Assembly: GCA_012518685.1 (NCBI GenBank)
Contig: JAAYRQ010000125.1
Location: 1 to 64,000 of the forward strand
Direction: 5' to 3'
Source of the DNA: Syntrophomonadaceae bacterium
GTDB taxonomy: Bacteria; Bacillota; Syntrophomonadia; Syntrophomonadales; Syntrophomonadaceae
Length of the DNA: 64,000 nucleotides
Part shown: positions 43,909-52,456 of the stretch, piece after piece
Layout of the letters: every line of letters begins with the position of its first letter
How positions within the stretch are numbered: position 1 is the stretch's first letter
Position numbers and translations under genes: made by a program
Notes under the pieces: generated by a model
Seen by the model: only the letters and a program-made list of their open reading frames with translations
What the model was told of the DNA's origin: nothing
Databases searched by the model: none

Positions 43909-45006
43909 TTGCTAGATATTAAAAAAGGAACCATTGTTAAAGAAATATTTACTCGTATAGATGTTAAAGGATATTTAGTAAAGATAGCTGATAAGGAAGA
44001 AAAATGTATAGTTTACCCCGATTTAGTAGGTGATGTTAATATAGGTGATGAGGTTTTGCTTAATACTACTGCGATGGCACTTAATTTAGGTAGTGGTGGT
44101 TATCATTATGTAATAGCTAATTTACAAATGGAAGGTAAGGATTTATCGCCCAAAGGACATATTATGAAGTTACGATATACTCCAATGCAACTTAAAGTAT
44201 TAAGCGTTGAGGAAGAAGACAGTCCCTATTATGAAAAATTATCTAAAATCGATAGTTTAGGGGGGACCCCTGTCTTGGTAGGTACCCTACATTCTATGTT
44301 AGCCCCCTTGTCTTTGGTATTAAAAGAACACAGTTTAAAAATAGCTTATATTATGACAGATGGAGCTGCTCTGCCTATAGCTTTTAGTAATGTGGTGAAT
44401 GGACTTAAAGAAACAGGTTACTTAGAAGGTACGATCACTATTGGGCATGCCTTCGGCGGGGATCTAGAGGCAGTTAATATATATTCGGGTTTATTAGCAG
44501 CTAAGACGGTATTTGAGCCAGATGTAATCATAGTTACTATGGGACCAGGAATAGTTGGCACAGGAACTAAATGGGGATTTACTGGGATTGAACAAGGGGA
44601 AATTTTAAATGCCGTTGCAACCTTGAAAGGAACGCCAGTATGTGTACCTAGGATAAGTTTTGCTGATAAAAGGGATAGACATAAAGGTATCAGTCACCAT
44701 ACTCTAACAGTATTATCGCAAATATGTAAAGTTAAGGCTATAGTACCCTTAGCTAACCTAGCTGAAGATAAATTAACTTATATCTTAGAACAAATAAGGT
44801 CAAACCAACTATTAAACGACTATGAATTCATACTGCAGAATGTTTATTCTTTATTAGCAGTAATGCAAAAGAGTAAATTTAACCTCACTACTATGGGACG
44901 CACGATAGATGATGATCCGGATTTTTTCTTAAATTTAGCTGCTGCAGCATTTACAGCTATTGATGTTATTAATGGACAAAAATTAAATAAGCTGACTTTG
45001 GTATAA
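43909..45006 (+). CDS. DUF3866 family protein
   Basis: This 365-aa protein matches what I know of DUF3866: an N-terminal beta domain (V-L-L-N-T-T-A-M-A-L-N-L-G-S-G-G-Y-H), then M-K-L-R-Y-T-P-M-Q, T-D-G-A-A-L-P-I-A-F-S, and G-P-G-I-V-G-T-G-T-K-W-G-F-T-G. No catalytic motif I recognise is present, and the function is unknown. It starts at TTG. Such genes regularly lie beside Nudix and EndoQ-type genes in Clostridia, and do so here. Confidence 0.85.
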   Translation: MLDIKKGTIVKEIFTRIDVKGYLVKIADKEEKCIVYPDLVGDVNIGDEVLLNTTAMALNLGSGGYHYVIANLQMEGKDLSPKGHIMKLRYTPMQLKVLSVEEEDSPYYEKLSKIDSLGGTPVLVGTLHSMLAPLSLVLKEHSLKIAYIMTDGAALPIAFSNVVNGLKETGYLEGTITIGHAFGGDLEAVNIYSGLLAAKTVFEPDVIIVTMGPGIVGTGTKWGFTGIEQGEILNAVATLKGTPVCVPRISFADKRDRHKGISHHTLTVLSQICKVKAIVPLANLAEDKLTYILEQIRSNQLLNDYEFILQNVYSLLAVMQKSKFNLTTMGRTIDDDPDFFLNLAAAAFTAIDVINGQKLNKLTLV

Positions 45007-45009
45007 TGT

Positions 45010-45135
45010 CTAGTGTATATTAAGCCTAATAAATTCCTGTAGGGTGAGCTCGGGCGGATAATTAGCAAAAATATTCAATATATCTTTTACCTGCCCTATG
45101 AATATAATTTTATTAGATTCAAATATTAATGACAT
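45010..45135 (-). CDS. small 41-aa protein, MciZ-like
   Basis: A minus-strand frame runs from ATG 45135 (GAGGTG 8 bases upstream) to TAG 45012-45010, giving 41 residues. The pattern K-I-I-F-I-G-Q-V-K-D-I-L-N-I-F-A-N-Y, a short turn, and L-T-L-Q-E-F-I-R-L resembles B. subtilis MciZ, the 40-residue sporulation-time inhibitor of FtsZ (hydrophobic-V-G-K, I, L, Y, then F and V). It is divergent from a Nudix gene and on the opposite strand to its neighbours. The resemblance is by eye only. Confidence 0.45.
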   Translation of the reverse strand: MSLIFESNKIIFIGQVKDILNIFANYPPELTLQEFIRLNIH

Positions 45136-45195
45136 TACTAATCACCTCGTAAACTAGTATATGTGTGTTTTGAAAAAATATGAGGAGGGCATCTG

Positions 45196-45747
45196 ATGGA
45201 TTTCACTGAAAAAACTGTCGGTTCTAAAGTAATCTTTTCTGGCAAAATAATTAATGTGCAAGTTGATACAGTTAGACTTCCCAATGGTAGAGAAAGCACT
45301 AGGGAAATAGTAAAACATGCAGAAGCAGTAGCCGTAGTAGCTTTGGATAATGATAATAATATTTATTTGGTTAAACAATATAGAAAACCCGTTGAAGAAA
45401 CCTTACTGGAAATACCTGCAGGCATATTAGAGCCTAATGAGGAATTAATAACTTGTGCCTATAGAGAACTGGAAGAAGAAACGGGGCTAAAAGCAAGTAA
45501 AATGGAGAAATTATTAAGCTTTTATAGTGCTCCTGGATTTACCGATGAAAAAATAACTATATATCTAGCTACAGAGCTGACTAAAGGGGAAATAAATTTT
45601 GATGAAGATGAATTATTAGAAACTCTTAAGATGCCACTTATTGATGCTTTTAATCTTATTAATAGTGGCTTAATTATTGATGCGAAAAGTATTATCGGTA
45701 TTCAATCCCTGTATAATAAAATAAAAATAATAGATGAAAAGGAATAA
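45196..45747 (+). CDS. Nudix hydrolase, ADP-ribose pyrophosphatase type
   Basis: The 183-aa product has the Nudix box in the right form: G-I-L-E-P-N-E ... R-E-L-E-E-E-T-G-L (about residues 77-99), and the preceding V-K-Q-Y-R-K-P of ADP-ribose diphosphatases such as B. subtilis NudF. It hydrolyses ADP-ribose or a similar nucleoside diphosphate derivative. ATG follows TGAGGAGGG. It overlaps or abuts the EndoQ-type gene. Confidence 0.88.
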   Translation: MDFTEKTVGSKVIFSGKIINVQVDTVRLPNGRESTREIVKHAEAVAVVALDNDNNIYLVKQYRKPVEETLLEIPAGILEPNEELITCAYRELEEETGLKASKMEKLLSFYSAPGFTDEKITIYLATELTKGEINFDEDELLETLKMPLIDAFNLINSGLIIDAKSIIGIQSLYNKIKIIDEKE

Positions 45748-45751
45748 TAGC

Positions 45752-46930
45752 TTGCGTAATATATTTTGTGATTTGCATATCCACATAGGTTCGGCCTTGA
45801 ATAAACCTGTCAAGATAACAGCTTCCCGTAAACTAACACTTGAACAGGTCTTATTTCACGATGCTGTCCAAAAAGGCTTGGATGTAGTGGGTATAGTTGA
45901 TTCGGCAAGTCCACTAGTAATAAAAGAAATAGAAATAATGCTGGAAAAGGGCTTACTAATTCCATTGCATGATGGTGGGCTAAGAGCTAGAAATGGCATT
46001 GTTTTATTATTAGGAGCAGAACTAGAAACCAGGGAGGGTATTCATGTTATAACTTATTTACCTGACTTAGATATGCTTAAGAAATATCAAAATTATATTA
46101 AAAGTCGGGTTACTAATGTTAACCTATCTACCCAAAGAGCTAGTGCAAGTATTAAAGAAATTCTTAATTTAAGCTATTTATGTGAAGGGGTTTTTTGTTT
46201 TGCCCATGCCTTTACACCACACAAAGGTGTCTATGGCCTTTTAACCGATAAACTTCTTAAAATATTAGGGCATGACTTAACCCAGATTAAGGTTATTGAA
46301 CTGGGTCTGAGTGCAGATTCCGACTTAGCAGATATGCTAGAGGAAACTAGGAATTTTACTTATTTGTCTAATTCAGATGCCCACTCTTCAGCAAATATAG
46401 CTAGGGAGTATAATTTACTTAAAGTAGCAGGGCTTAATTTTAAGGAGATTAAGCTAGCTCTGCATAATGAGGCAGGAAGAAAAGTAGTGGCTAATTATGG
46501 ATTAGATCCTTTAATGGGGAAATATCACCGTAGTTATTGTCTGGAATGTGAAAAGATTATGGCAGGAGTACCCCCAGTTTTTACTTGTCCTAATTGCCAG
46601 AATAATACTAAAATGGTGGCAGGGGTTTTTGACCGTATTGTAGAGATAAGAGATTATTCGGTGCCACACCACCCCCTTAATAGACCAGCTTATAATTATA
46701 GGGTACCCTTAAAAGATTTACCAGGTGTAGGTCCTAAAACCCTAGCCAAATTACACCAAAACTTTACTAGTGAAATAGAAGTTTTGGAATTGGCAAGTAT
46801 AGATGAGATAAGCCAGATTGTTGGAATTAACATTGCTAATATGATAAATAAAATGCGAACTACTAGACTTGATATTATTCCTGGTGGGGGAGGTTATTAT
46901 GGAAAAGTTGCGAAATATAATAGTAACTAG
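45752..46930 (+). CDS. endonuclease Q family PHP protein
   Basis: This 392-aa protein has an N-terminal PHP domain (F-C-D-L-H-I-H-I-G; F-A-H-A-F-T-P-H; S-N-S-D-A-H) whose His and Asp bind metal, a zinc ribbon C-L-E-C-E ... C-P-N-C (about residues 267-290) and a helix-hairpin-helix L-P-G-V-G-P-K-T-L-A-K. That order is typical of EndoQ, which nicks DNA at deaminated bases. TTG at 45752, 8 bases after AAAGGA, is preferred over the ATG at 45734, which lies inside the Nudix gene. Activity here is inferred from family. Confidence 0.85.
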   Translation: MRNIFCDLHIHIGSALNKPVKITASRKLTLEQVLFHDAVQKGLDVVGIVDSASPLVIKEIEIMLEKGLLIPLHDGGLRARNGIVLLLGAELETREGIHVITYLPDLDMLKKYQNYIKSRVTNVNLSTQRASASIKEILNLSYLCEGVFCFAHAFTPHKGVYGLLTDKLLKILGHDLTQIKVIELGLSADSDLADMLEETRNFTYLSNSDAHSSANIAREYNLLKVAGLNFKEIKLALHNEAGRKVVANYGLDPLMGKYHRSYCLECEKIMAGVPPVFTCPNCQNNTKMVAGVFDRIVEIRDYSVPHHPLNRPAYNYRVPLKDLPGVGPKTLAKLHQNFTSEIEVLELASIDEISQIVGINIANMINKMRTTRLDIIPGGGGYYGKVAKYNSN

Positions 46931-47573
46931 TGACGCTAGTGGGGCAAAAAAGGCTGCACAGGCTGGCATGCTAGTGATTATTGTAGATGTAATAGATATG
47001 TCAACTACCTTAGAAAGTGCTTTAGATGCAGGGGCTTGTTATGTTTTAGGTGCTAGTCCAGATTACACAAATGCTCCAGTAAGTGTAAACCCTTATGCCA
47101 TAGGCTTGTATGCAGGCAACTTAGCCCAAGAAAAGGGCAGTAAAATAATAATAGTATCTGAGCCAAGAGTAGGAACTGATGAGGAAAGGGCTAGGCGTTG
47201 TCAAAATGTTATTAAGGGAATTGGAGAAACTAAAGCTATTATAGAGGCAATTATACCCAATATAGGTGCTGAAGTAGTTAAAATCACTGATTTTAAAGAT
47301 AAAATTGTTATAGCAGTAACTGATACAGGGGGAGTTGCTTTTGATGCGGCATTTATGGAAAATCGCCAGGTTATTACCGCAACTGTAGCCAGAACTTACA
47401 GGCAAAAAGGAGTTGAACCGGCTATAACTGGAGTTAAAAGGGTATTTGATACTATTAAACCTAGCGATACAGGTATAGCAGTAGTAGCAGCTAGCCAAAA
47501 TTCCTTAGAGGATGTTTTAGCAGCTCAGTATATTGCCAATCTTATTATGAATTATAGAAGTTTAAGTGTTTAA
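46899..47573 (+). CDS. ComB-like protein (2-phosphosulfolactate phosphatase superfamily)
   Basis: This 224-aa protein starts at ATG 46899 with GGGGGAGG before it and overlaps the EndoQ gene by 32 bases. V-I-I-V-D-V-I-D-M-S-T-T-L-E-S-A-L-D-A-G-A resembles the V-I-D-V-x-R-A-T-T-T segment of ComB, and a second half contains T-D-T-G-G-V-A-F-D-A. The change of the R-A-T pattern and the lack of other pathway genes make true phosphosulfolactate phosphatase activity doubtful. The function is unknown. Confidence 0.5.
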   Translation: MEKLRNIIVTSDASGAKKAAQAGMLVIIVDVIDMSTTLESALDAGACYVLGASPDYTNAPVSVNPYAIGLYAGNLAQEKGSKIIIVSEPRVGTDEERARRCQNVIKGIGETKAIIEAIIPNIGAEVVKITDFKDKIVIAVTDTGGVAFDAAFMENRQVITATVARTYRQKGVEPAITGVKRVFDTIKPSDTGIAVVAASQNSLEDVLAAQYIANLIMNYRSLSV

Positions 47574-47594
47574 ACATGGAAGGGGGCATAAGCG

Positions 47595-48950
47595 ATGAAG
47601 CCTATTTACATTATAGGACATAAAAATCCTGATATAGATTCTATAGCTGCAGCAATAAGTTACAAATTCTATAAACAAAGCACAGATGAAGGCATATACA
47701 TAGCAGCAGCAGCAGGCGACCTTAATGAAGAGATTAATTTTGTATTGGAGAAGTTTAACTTTGAACCACCTCAAATAATCAGAAATGTCTATACTAAAGT
47801 TGATGACTTACTAGATACTACGGAAATTATTTATGCAACTATTGATATGACAGTTATGGAATTAGGGAATATTATGCAGAAACATAATATCAAAACTATG
47901 CCTGTATTAGATGACCAACATAAGTTTCTAGGCTTATTGACGATTGGCGATTTAGCTATGATTTTTATGGACAATTTAGGACAGGGACGAAACTTAGATA
48001 AAACCCCAGAAATATTAGGCAATATATTAAATTTAAAAGTTGCGGATATAATGCAAACTAGAGGATTAGCACTTTTTGAAAAGGATGAAACTGTTGAAGA
48101 AGTAAGAAAAAATATGTTAGCCACTAGATTTCGTAATTATCCTGTAGTTGATCAGGAAAACCGTTTTCTAGGAATGATTTCCCGATACAATCTGCTAGAT
48201 ATGAAGCGTAAAAAGATTATTTTAGTCGATCATAATGAAAGAAAACAAGCTGTGGAAGGTATCGAACAAGCCGAAGTCTTAGAAATAATTGACCATCATC
48301 GGGTAGGGGATATAGAAACCATTTCCCCTATATATTTTAAAAATGAGCCTGTTGGCTCGACATGCACCTTGATAGCGGAAATGTTTTTGGATAAAAAAAT
48401 GTTCATTAATAAAGATTTAGCGGGTCTTATGTTGTCAGGCTTATTATCAGATACTATGATTTTTAGATCACCTACTACTACTACTAGAGATACTAGAATG
48501 GCGAATAAACTAAGCGAAATAGCTGGGATAGATGCAATAGAGTTAGGTAAGGAGATGTTTGATAATACTAGCCTTTTAGACAAGCTATCTGATGTAGAGT
48601 TAGTCAGCCAAGACTTGAAAGAATATACAAGTAGTAATACTGTTTTTGCAATTTCTCAAATAGAAACAGTTGATTCAAATAGAATAGTTAATAGAAAAGC
48701 TGGCTTTAAAAAGGCTATGGAGAAAATATGTAAAAACTATGATTATGCTTTTATGTGTTTAATGGTAACCGATATTATAGCTGAGGGTACGGAATTAATT
48801 GTCAGCGGTGACAAGAGTATCTTGGTAGAAGATGCCTTCAAATCTTCCTCCTCATCAGAAGAAACTATTTTTCTTAAAGGTATTATGTCTAGGAAAAAAC
48901 AAGTTGTACCAGTATTATATGAAGTGTTAAGAAAGGCTACGATAATGTAG
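47595..48950 (+). CDS. manganese-dependent inorganic pyrophosphatase with CBS domains
   Basis: Family II pyrophosphatase hydrolyses PPi with Mn/Co. The 451-aa product has the DHH domain motifs G-H-K-N-P-D-I-D-S, V-D-H-N-E and I-D-H-H-R-V-G-D-I and the C-terminal DHHA2 domain. Between them is an insert of about 150 residues with a CBS pair (A-T-I-D-M-T-V-M-E-L-G; D-E-T-V-E-E-V-R-K-N), which binds adenine nucleotides as a regulatory module. I see no DRTGG domain between the CBS motifs, which some homologues have. ATG follows AAGGGGGC. Confidence 0.9.
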   Translation: MKPIYIIGHKNPDIDSIAAAISYKFYKQSTDEGIYIAAAAGDLNEEINFVLEKFNFEPPQIIRNVYTKVDDLLDTTEIIYATIDMTVMELGNIMQKHNIKTMPVLDDQHKFLGLLTIGDLAMIFMDNLGQGRNLDKTPEILGNILNLKVADIMQTRGLALFEKDETVEEVRKNMLATRFRNYPVVDQENRFLGMISRYNLLDMKRKKIILVDHNERKQAVEGIEQAEVLEIIDHHRVGDIETISPIYFKNEPVGSTCTLIAEMFLDKKMFINKDLAGLMLSGLLSDTMIFRSPTTTTRDTRMANKLSEIAGIDAIELGKEMFDNTSLLDKLSDVELVSQDLKEYTSSNTVFAISQIETVDSNRIVNRKAGFKKAMEKICKNYDYAFMCLMVTDIIAEGTELIVSGDKSILVEDAFKSSSSSEETIFLKGIMSRKKQVVPVLYEVLRKATIM

Positions 48951-48980
48951 GATAATTTACTAATATTATATAAAACTAAA

Positions 48981-49014
48981 ACGAAGGAATCTTCCTTCGT
49001 TTCTTAATTTTTAT
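48981..49014. terminator. terminator after the pyrophosphatase gene, shared with the convergent DUF5652 gene
   Basis: ACGAAGGA (48981-48988) pairs perfectly with TCCTTCGT (48993-49000) around a four-base loop. TTTCTTAATTTTT follows on the plus side and AAAA-rich sequence on the other side, so it can serve both genes. Confidence 0.75.
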
Positions 49015-49016
49015 AC

Positions 49017-49241
49017 TCAGGATACATAACCATTAGTTGCTTTATATTTGTTGTTAGTAAAAATTAAATATAATATTTCAAAAATCCCAATAGTATTTAT
49101 AAGTAATAATGCAATATACCATCCAAGCTGTTTTAGTCTCGCAGCCCTCCATAAGGCTAAACCTTTCCATAATATAGACCAAATAATCAATAGCAAAAGC
49201 ATATTAGGGTTGTTTAATATTAATTCCAAATTATTAAGCAA
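49017..49241 (-). CDS. DUF5652 small membrane protein
   Basis: This 74-aa protein has two hydrophobic helices joined by L-W-R-A-A-R-L-K-Q-L-G-W-Y, the DUF5652 pattern (W-x-x-L-W-K-G-x-A-L-W-x-A). The start is TTG at 49241 with AAAGGAG 8 bases upstream. It stands alone on the minus strand between the pyrophosphatase and spoIIM. The function is unknown. Confidence 0.8.
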   Translation of the reverse strand: MLNNLELILNNPNMLLLLIIWSILWKGLALWRAARLKQLGWYIALLLINTIGIFEILYLIFTNNKYKATNGYVS

Positions 49242-49386
49242 GTTTTCAACTCCTTTTAGTAATTTTTAGTATCTATTTCTTTCAATTATTTTTTGCATAA
49301 AGTTTAAGATAATTAAATATCTATATAACAGTCCTACATTAATAGTTAATAATGCCTAATTGAACATGATGCAAAAGGAGAAATAT

Positions 49387-50001
49387 ATGAAAGTTAAGTC
49401 TGTTATTAAGCAACATATTAAGGAAAATAAGTGGCATTACTTAATATTAATTATATTTTTTTCTTTGGGTATATTTTTAGGGTACCACAAGATTTTTACT
49501 TTGTCTGGCGAAGTTAAGGAACACTTGTTAAGTCTAGTTAATACTTATATGCTAGGCGGTTTTAAGGGTGAATTATCCTCAGGTCACATTTTTTCTAGTG
49601 CTTATATCCAGCAACTGAAAACTATATTTATTATTTGGTTTTTGGGATTAACTGTAATTGGAATTCCCTTTATTATAGGGGTAGTCTTTTTTAGGGGATT
49701 TTCCTTGGGCTTTACCTTAGGATTTCTAGTTAAAGAAAAGGCAACTACAGGAATTATAATTAGTATTTTTTCAATTTTGCCACAAAACCTAATTTATATA
49801 CCATTAATTATGCTAATAAGTATAATAGCGATTAACTTTTCTATTTATATAGTAAGTGGTTATAATACTGGGGCAATACCTTTAAGTAAAGGATTAATGA
49901 AATATTTGCTTTTGTTAATAATCTTTTTAATCTTAGTTTTGTCTGGGGTTTTAATAGAGACTTACTTAGTTCCTTTTTTATTAGCTTTGTTTTTAAATTA
50001 A
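49387..50001 (+). CDS. spoIIM: stage II sporulation protein M
   Basis: SpoIIM is part of the SpoIID/M/P complex that thins septal peptidoglycan during engulfment. The 204-aa product has five or six membrane helices and the family stretch F-F-R-G-F-S-L-G-F-T-L-G-F with L-P-Q-N-L-I-Y-I-P. The ATG at 49387 has AAGGAG 6 bases upstream. The following genes (a small protein, xerD, deoB, pdp, dacF, spoIIA) keep the order seen in Bacillus, apart from the absence of fur. Confidence 0.92.
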   Translation: MKVKSVIKQHIKENKWHYLILIIFFSLGIFLGYHKIFTLSGEVKEHLLSLVNTYMLGGFKGELSSGHIFSSAYIQQLKTIFIIWFLGLTVIGIPFIIGVVFFRGFSLGFTLGFLVKEKATTGIIISIFSILPQNLIYIPLIMLISIIAINFSIYIVSGYNTGAIPLSKGLMKYLLLLIIFLILVLSGVLIETYLVPFLLALFLN

Positions 50002-50013
50002 AGGAGGATTTTA

Positions 50014-50268
50014 ATGGTTATAATTATTAATAATTGGAAAGGAAAGGCATGCAAATTTATGACTGTATTAGTTTTAGTTCTTGTCTTTTCGGTCGTCATC
50101 CCTTATGTTGCAGGTACTTTTAGCAACATTGTTCCTGTTTTGAATACTTGGTTTGATGATGAACATCCTAGCGGTAATCCTATGCGAGTAGAAACAAAAG
50201 AAAACACTAAATTTGATGAAATGGTTGATTATGTGGTTTTCCAATTACAAGAATTTTATCAGGATTAG
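50014..50268 (+). CDS. small single-helix membrane protein between spoIIM and xerD
   Basis: This 84-aa protein has a basic N-terminus, one membrane helix (about residues 15-37) and an acidic tail ending in a helical F-D-E-M-V-D-Y-V-V-F-Q-L-Q-E-F-Y-Q-D. It lies where B. subtilis has fur and yqzK (DUF4227), so it could be a positional counterpart of YqzK, but I see no firm sequence match. AAAGGAGG precedes the ATG. The function is unknown. Confidence 0.65.
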   Translation: MVIIINNWKGKACKFMTVLVLVLVFSVVIPYVAGTFSNIVPVLNTWFDDEHPSGNPMRVETKENTKFDEMVDYVVFQLQEFYQD

Positions 50269-50326
50269 CAGGAAATTAAAGAAGGTTTGTCAAAATAAGT
50301 AGGAAAACAATGGGAGGAAGGCATTA

Positions 50327-51217
50327 ATGGATATATATATAGCAGCCTTCATGGAGTTTTTAGCCTATGAAAAGGGCTTAGCTAAGAATACTCAAGCAGC
50401 TTATTCAAGGGACTTAAATAAATTTAATTCATTTTTAAAAAATAATGCTTCGATAAATACAGCAGATGAAATTACTAAAGAACATATAATTGATTTCCTA
50501 AACTGGCAGTTAGAATCTGGTATTTCTTATGCTACTGCTGCCCGTACCCTGTCATCCTTAAAAACATTTTTTAAGTTTTTAATCCTGGAAGATATAATTA
50601 AATTTAATCCTTCTTCTGATATTGATACCCCACGCATTAAGCGCAAACTTCCACAAATTCTTACCATAGAAGAAATCGATCATTTATTTAGTCAGCCTAA
50701 CTTAATAAAACCTTTGGGAATTAGGGATAGAGCTATGCTAGAATTAATGTATGGTACGGGGATTAGAGTGTCAGAGTTATTAGCTGTAAAAATGGAAGAC
50801 TTAAATACTACGGCTGGCTTCTTGAGATGTTTGGGCAAAGGGCAAAAGGAAAGGATTATACCCGTTAACCAGACTTCTATTGATTGGATTAATCGCTATA
50901 TTAGCAATGCTAGAAGTCTTTTAGTTAAAAGCCCTATAGAAAGAACGCTTTTTGTCAATGCTAATGGTAAACCTATGACTAGACAAGGTTTTTATAAAAT
51001 ACTAACCAATTATGCGGCTAAATCAAAGATTCAAAAGGAGATAACACCCCATACTCTAAGACATTCTTTTGCCACCCACATTTTAGAAAATGGAGCTGAC
51101 TTAAGGGCTGTACAAGAAATGTTAGGACATGCTGATATTTCTACTACTCAGATTTACACACATTTAACTAGGACCAGATTAAGGGAGGTATATCAATTAT
51201 ATCATCCGAGGGCTTAA
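50327..51217 (+). CDS. xerD: site-specific tyrosine recombinase XerD
   Basis: XerD with XerC resolves chromosome dimers at dif. The 296-aa product has the N-terminal SAM-like domain (F-L-A-Y-E-K-G-L-A-K-N-T) and the catalytic set: Arg in G-T-G-I-R-V-S-E-L, Lys in G-K-G-Q-K-E-R, H-T-L-R-H-S-F-A-T-H, and Tyr in T-T-Q-I-Y-T-H-L. Its place between spoIIM and deoB is the conserved xerD locus. ATG follows GGGAGGAAGG. Confidence 0.93.
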   Translation: MDIYIAAFMEFLAYEKGLAKNTQAAYSRDLNKFNSFLKNNASINTADEITKEHIIDFLNWQLESGISYATAARTLSSLKTFFKFLILEDIIKFNPSSDIDTPRIKRKLPQILTIEEIDHLFSQPNLIKPLGIRDRAMLELMYGTGIRVSELLAVKMEDLNTTAGFLRCLGKGQKERIIPVNQTSIDWINRYISNARSLLVKSPIERTLFVNANGKPMTRQGFYKILTNYAAKSKIQKEITPHTLRHSFATHILENGADLRAVQEMLGHADISTTQIYTHLTRTRLREVYQLYHPRA

Positions 51218-51235
51218 TATTAAGGGGGCTTTATA

Positions 51236-52414
51236 ATGGGAGAAAGAGCGGTTGTAATTGTTTTAGATAGTGTTGGTATTGGGGAATTACCTGATAGTCA
51301 TTTATACGGTGATGAAGGCTCTAATACTTTAAAAAATACTGCCTTAGCAGTAGGAGGCTTATACTTGCCTAATATGCAAAAATTAGGCTTAGGTAACATC
51401 GAAGATATTGCTGGAGTGGCAAGAGAAAAAAATGCGATTGGCAGTTATGGTAAGATGAACGAAAAATCAATAGGAAAAGATACGACAACTGGTCATTGGG
51501 AAATGGTTGGTCTAATTCTAGAAAATGCTTTTCCTACATATCCTAATGGTTTTCCCTCGGATTTAATGGAAAGATTCGAGAAAAAAATTAATTGTAAAAC
51601 CATTGGCAATAAGGTTGCCTCAGGTACAGAGATAATAAAGGAATTAGGAGAGGAACATATAAGAACTGGTTTTCCTATAGTATATACTTCCGCTGATAGT
51701 GTATTTCAAATTGCTGCCCATGAAGAAATAATTCCCTTTACTAGATTATATGAGATATGTGAAATTGCTAGGGAGATGCTAACTGGCAATCATCAGGTCG
51801 GCAGGGTTATTGCTCGCCCTTTTGTCGGTGAAAACGGAAATTTTGTCAGAACCGCTAACCGCCATGATTACTCCGTAAAACCTAATCATAACATATTAGA
51901 TATAATATTAGAAAATAAGTTAGAAGTAATAGGTATAGGAAAAATTAAAGACATATATGGTGGTAAAGGAGTCAGCCAGTCCTTTCCTACTAAAAACAAT
52001 TTAGATGGCATTAATAAAATAAACAATCTATTAAAGGATGATTTTAAAGGACTTTTATTTGCTAATCTAGTTGATTTTGATCAGTTATTTGGGCACCGCA
52101 ATGATCCTTACGGTTATGCTAATGCTTTAGCCCTGTTCGATAATATGTTACCAGAGATAATGCAAAATCTGCAACCCGATGATTTACTAATAATTACCGC
52201 AGATCATGGATGTGATCCTACTACTCCTAGTACGGATCATTCTAGGGAATATGTACCACTTTTAGCTTATGGTCATAATTTCAAAAAGAATGTTAACCTT
52301 GGGATTAGGGATACATTTGCTGATCTAGGCCAAACAGTAGCAGAACATTTGGGGATTAAGGTAGCAGATGATTTAGCAGGTGTGAGTTTTTTAAGGGAAA
52401 TATCCTTATTGTAA
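51236..52414 (+). CDS. deoB: phosphopentomutase
   Basis: DeoB interconverts ribose or deoxyribose 1-phosphate and 5-phosphate in nucleoside use. The 392-aa alkaline-phosphatase-superfamily product has [11 protein letters not shown], the nucleophile loop [19 protein letters not shown] and T-A-D-H-G-C-D-P-T. It is coupled to a nucleoside phosphorylase gene that supplies its substrate. ATG follows AAGGGGGC. Confidence 0.95.
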   Translation: MGERAVVIVLDSVGIGELPDSHLYGDEGSNTLKNTALAVGGLYLPNMQKLGLGNIEDIAGVAREKNAIGSYGKMNEKSIGKDTTTGHWEMVGLILENAFPTYPNGFPSDLMERFEKKINCKTIGNKVASGTEIIKELGEEHIRTGFPIVYTSADSVFQIAAHEEIIPFTRLYEICEIAREMLTGNHQVGRVIARPFVGENGNFVRTANRHDYSVKPNHNILDIILENKLEVIGIGKIKDIYGGKGVSQSFPTKNNLDGINKINNLLKDDFKGLLFANLVDFDQLFGHRNDPYGYANALALFDNMLPEIMQNLQPDDLLIITADHGCDPTTPSTDHSREYVPLLAYGHNFKKNVNLGIRDTFADLGQTVAEHLGIKVADDLAGVSFLREISLL

Positions 52415-52456
52415 GCTTTAGCGAACCAAAGTAGGATGCAAAAAGGGGAAATTTAC

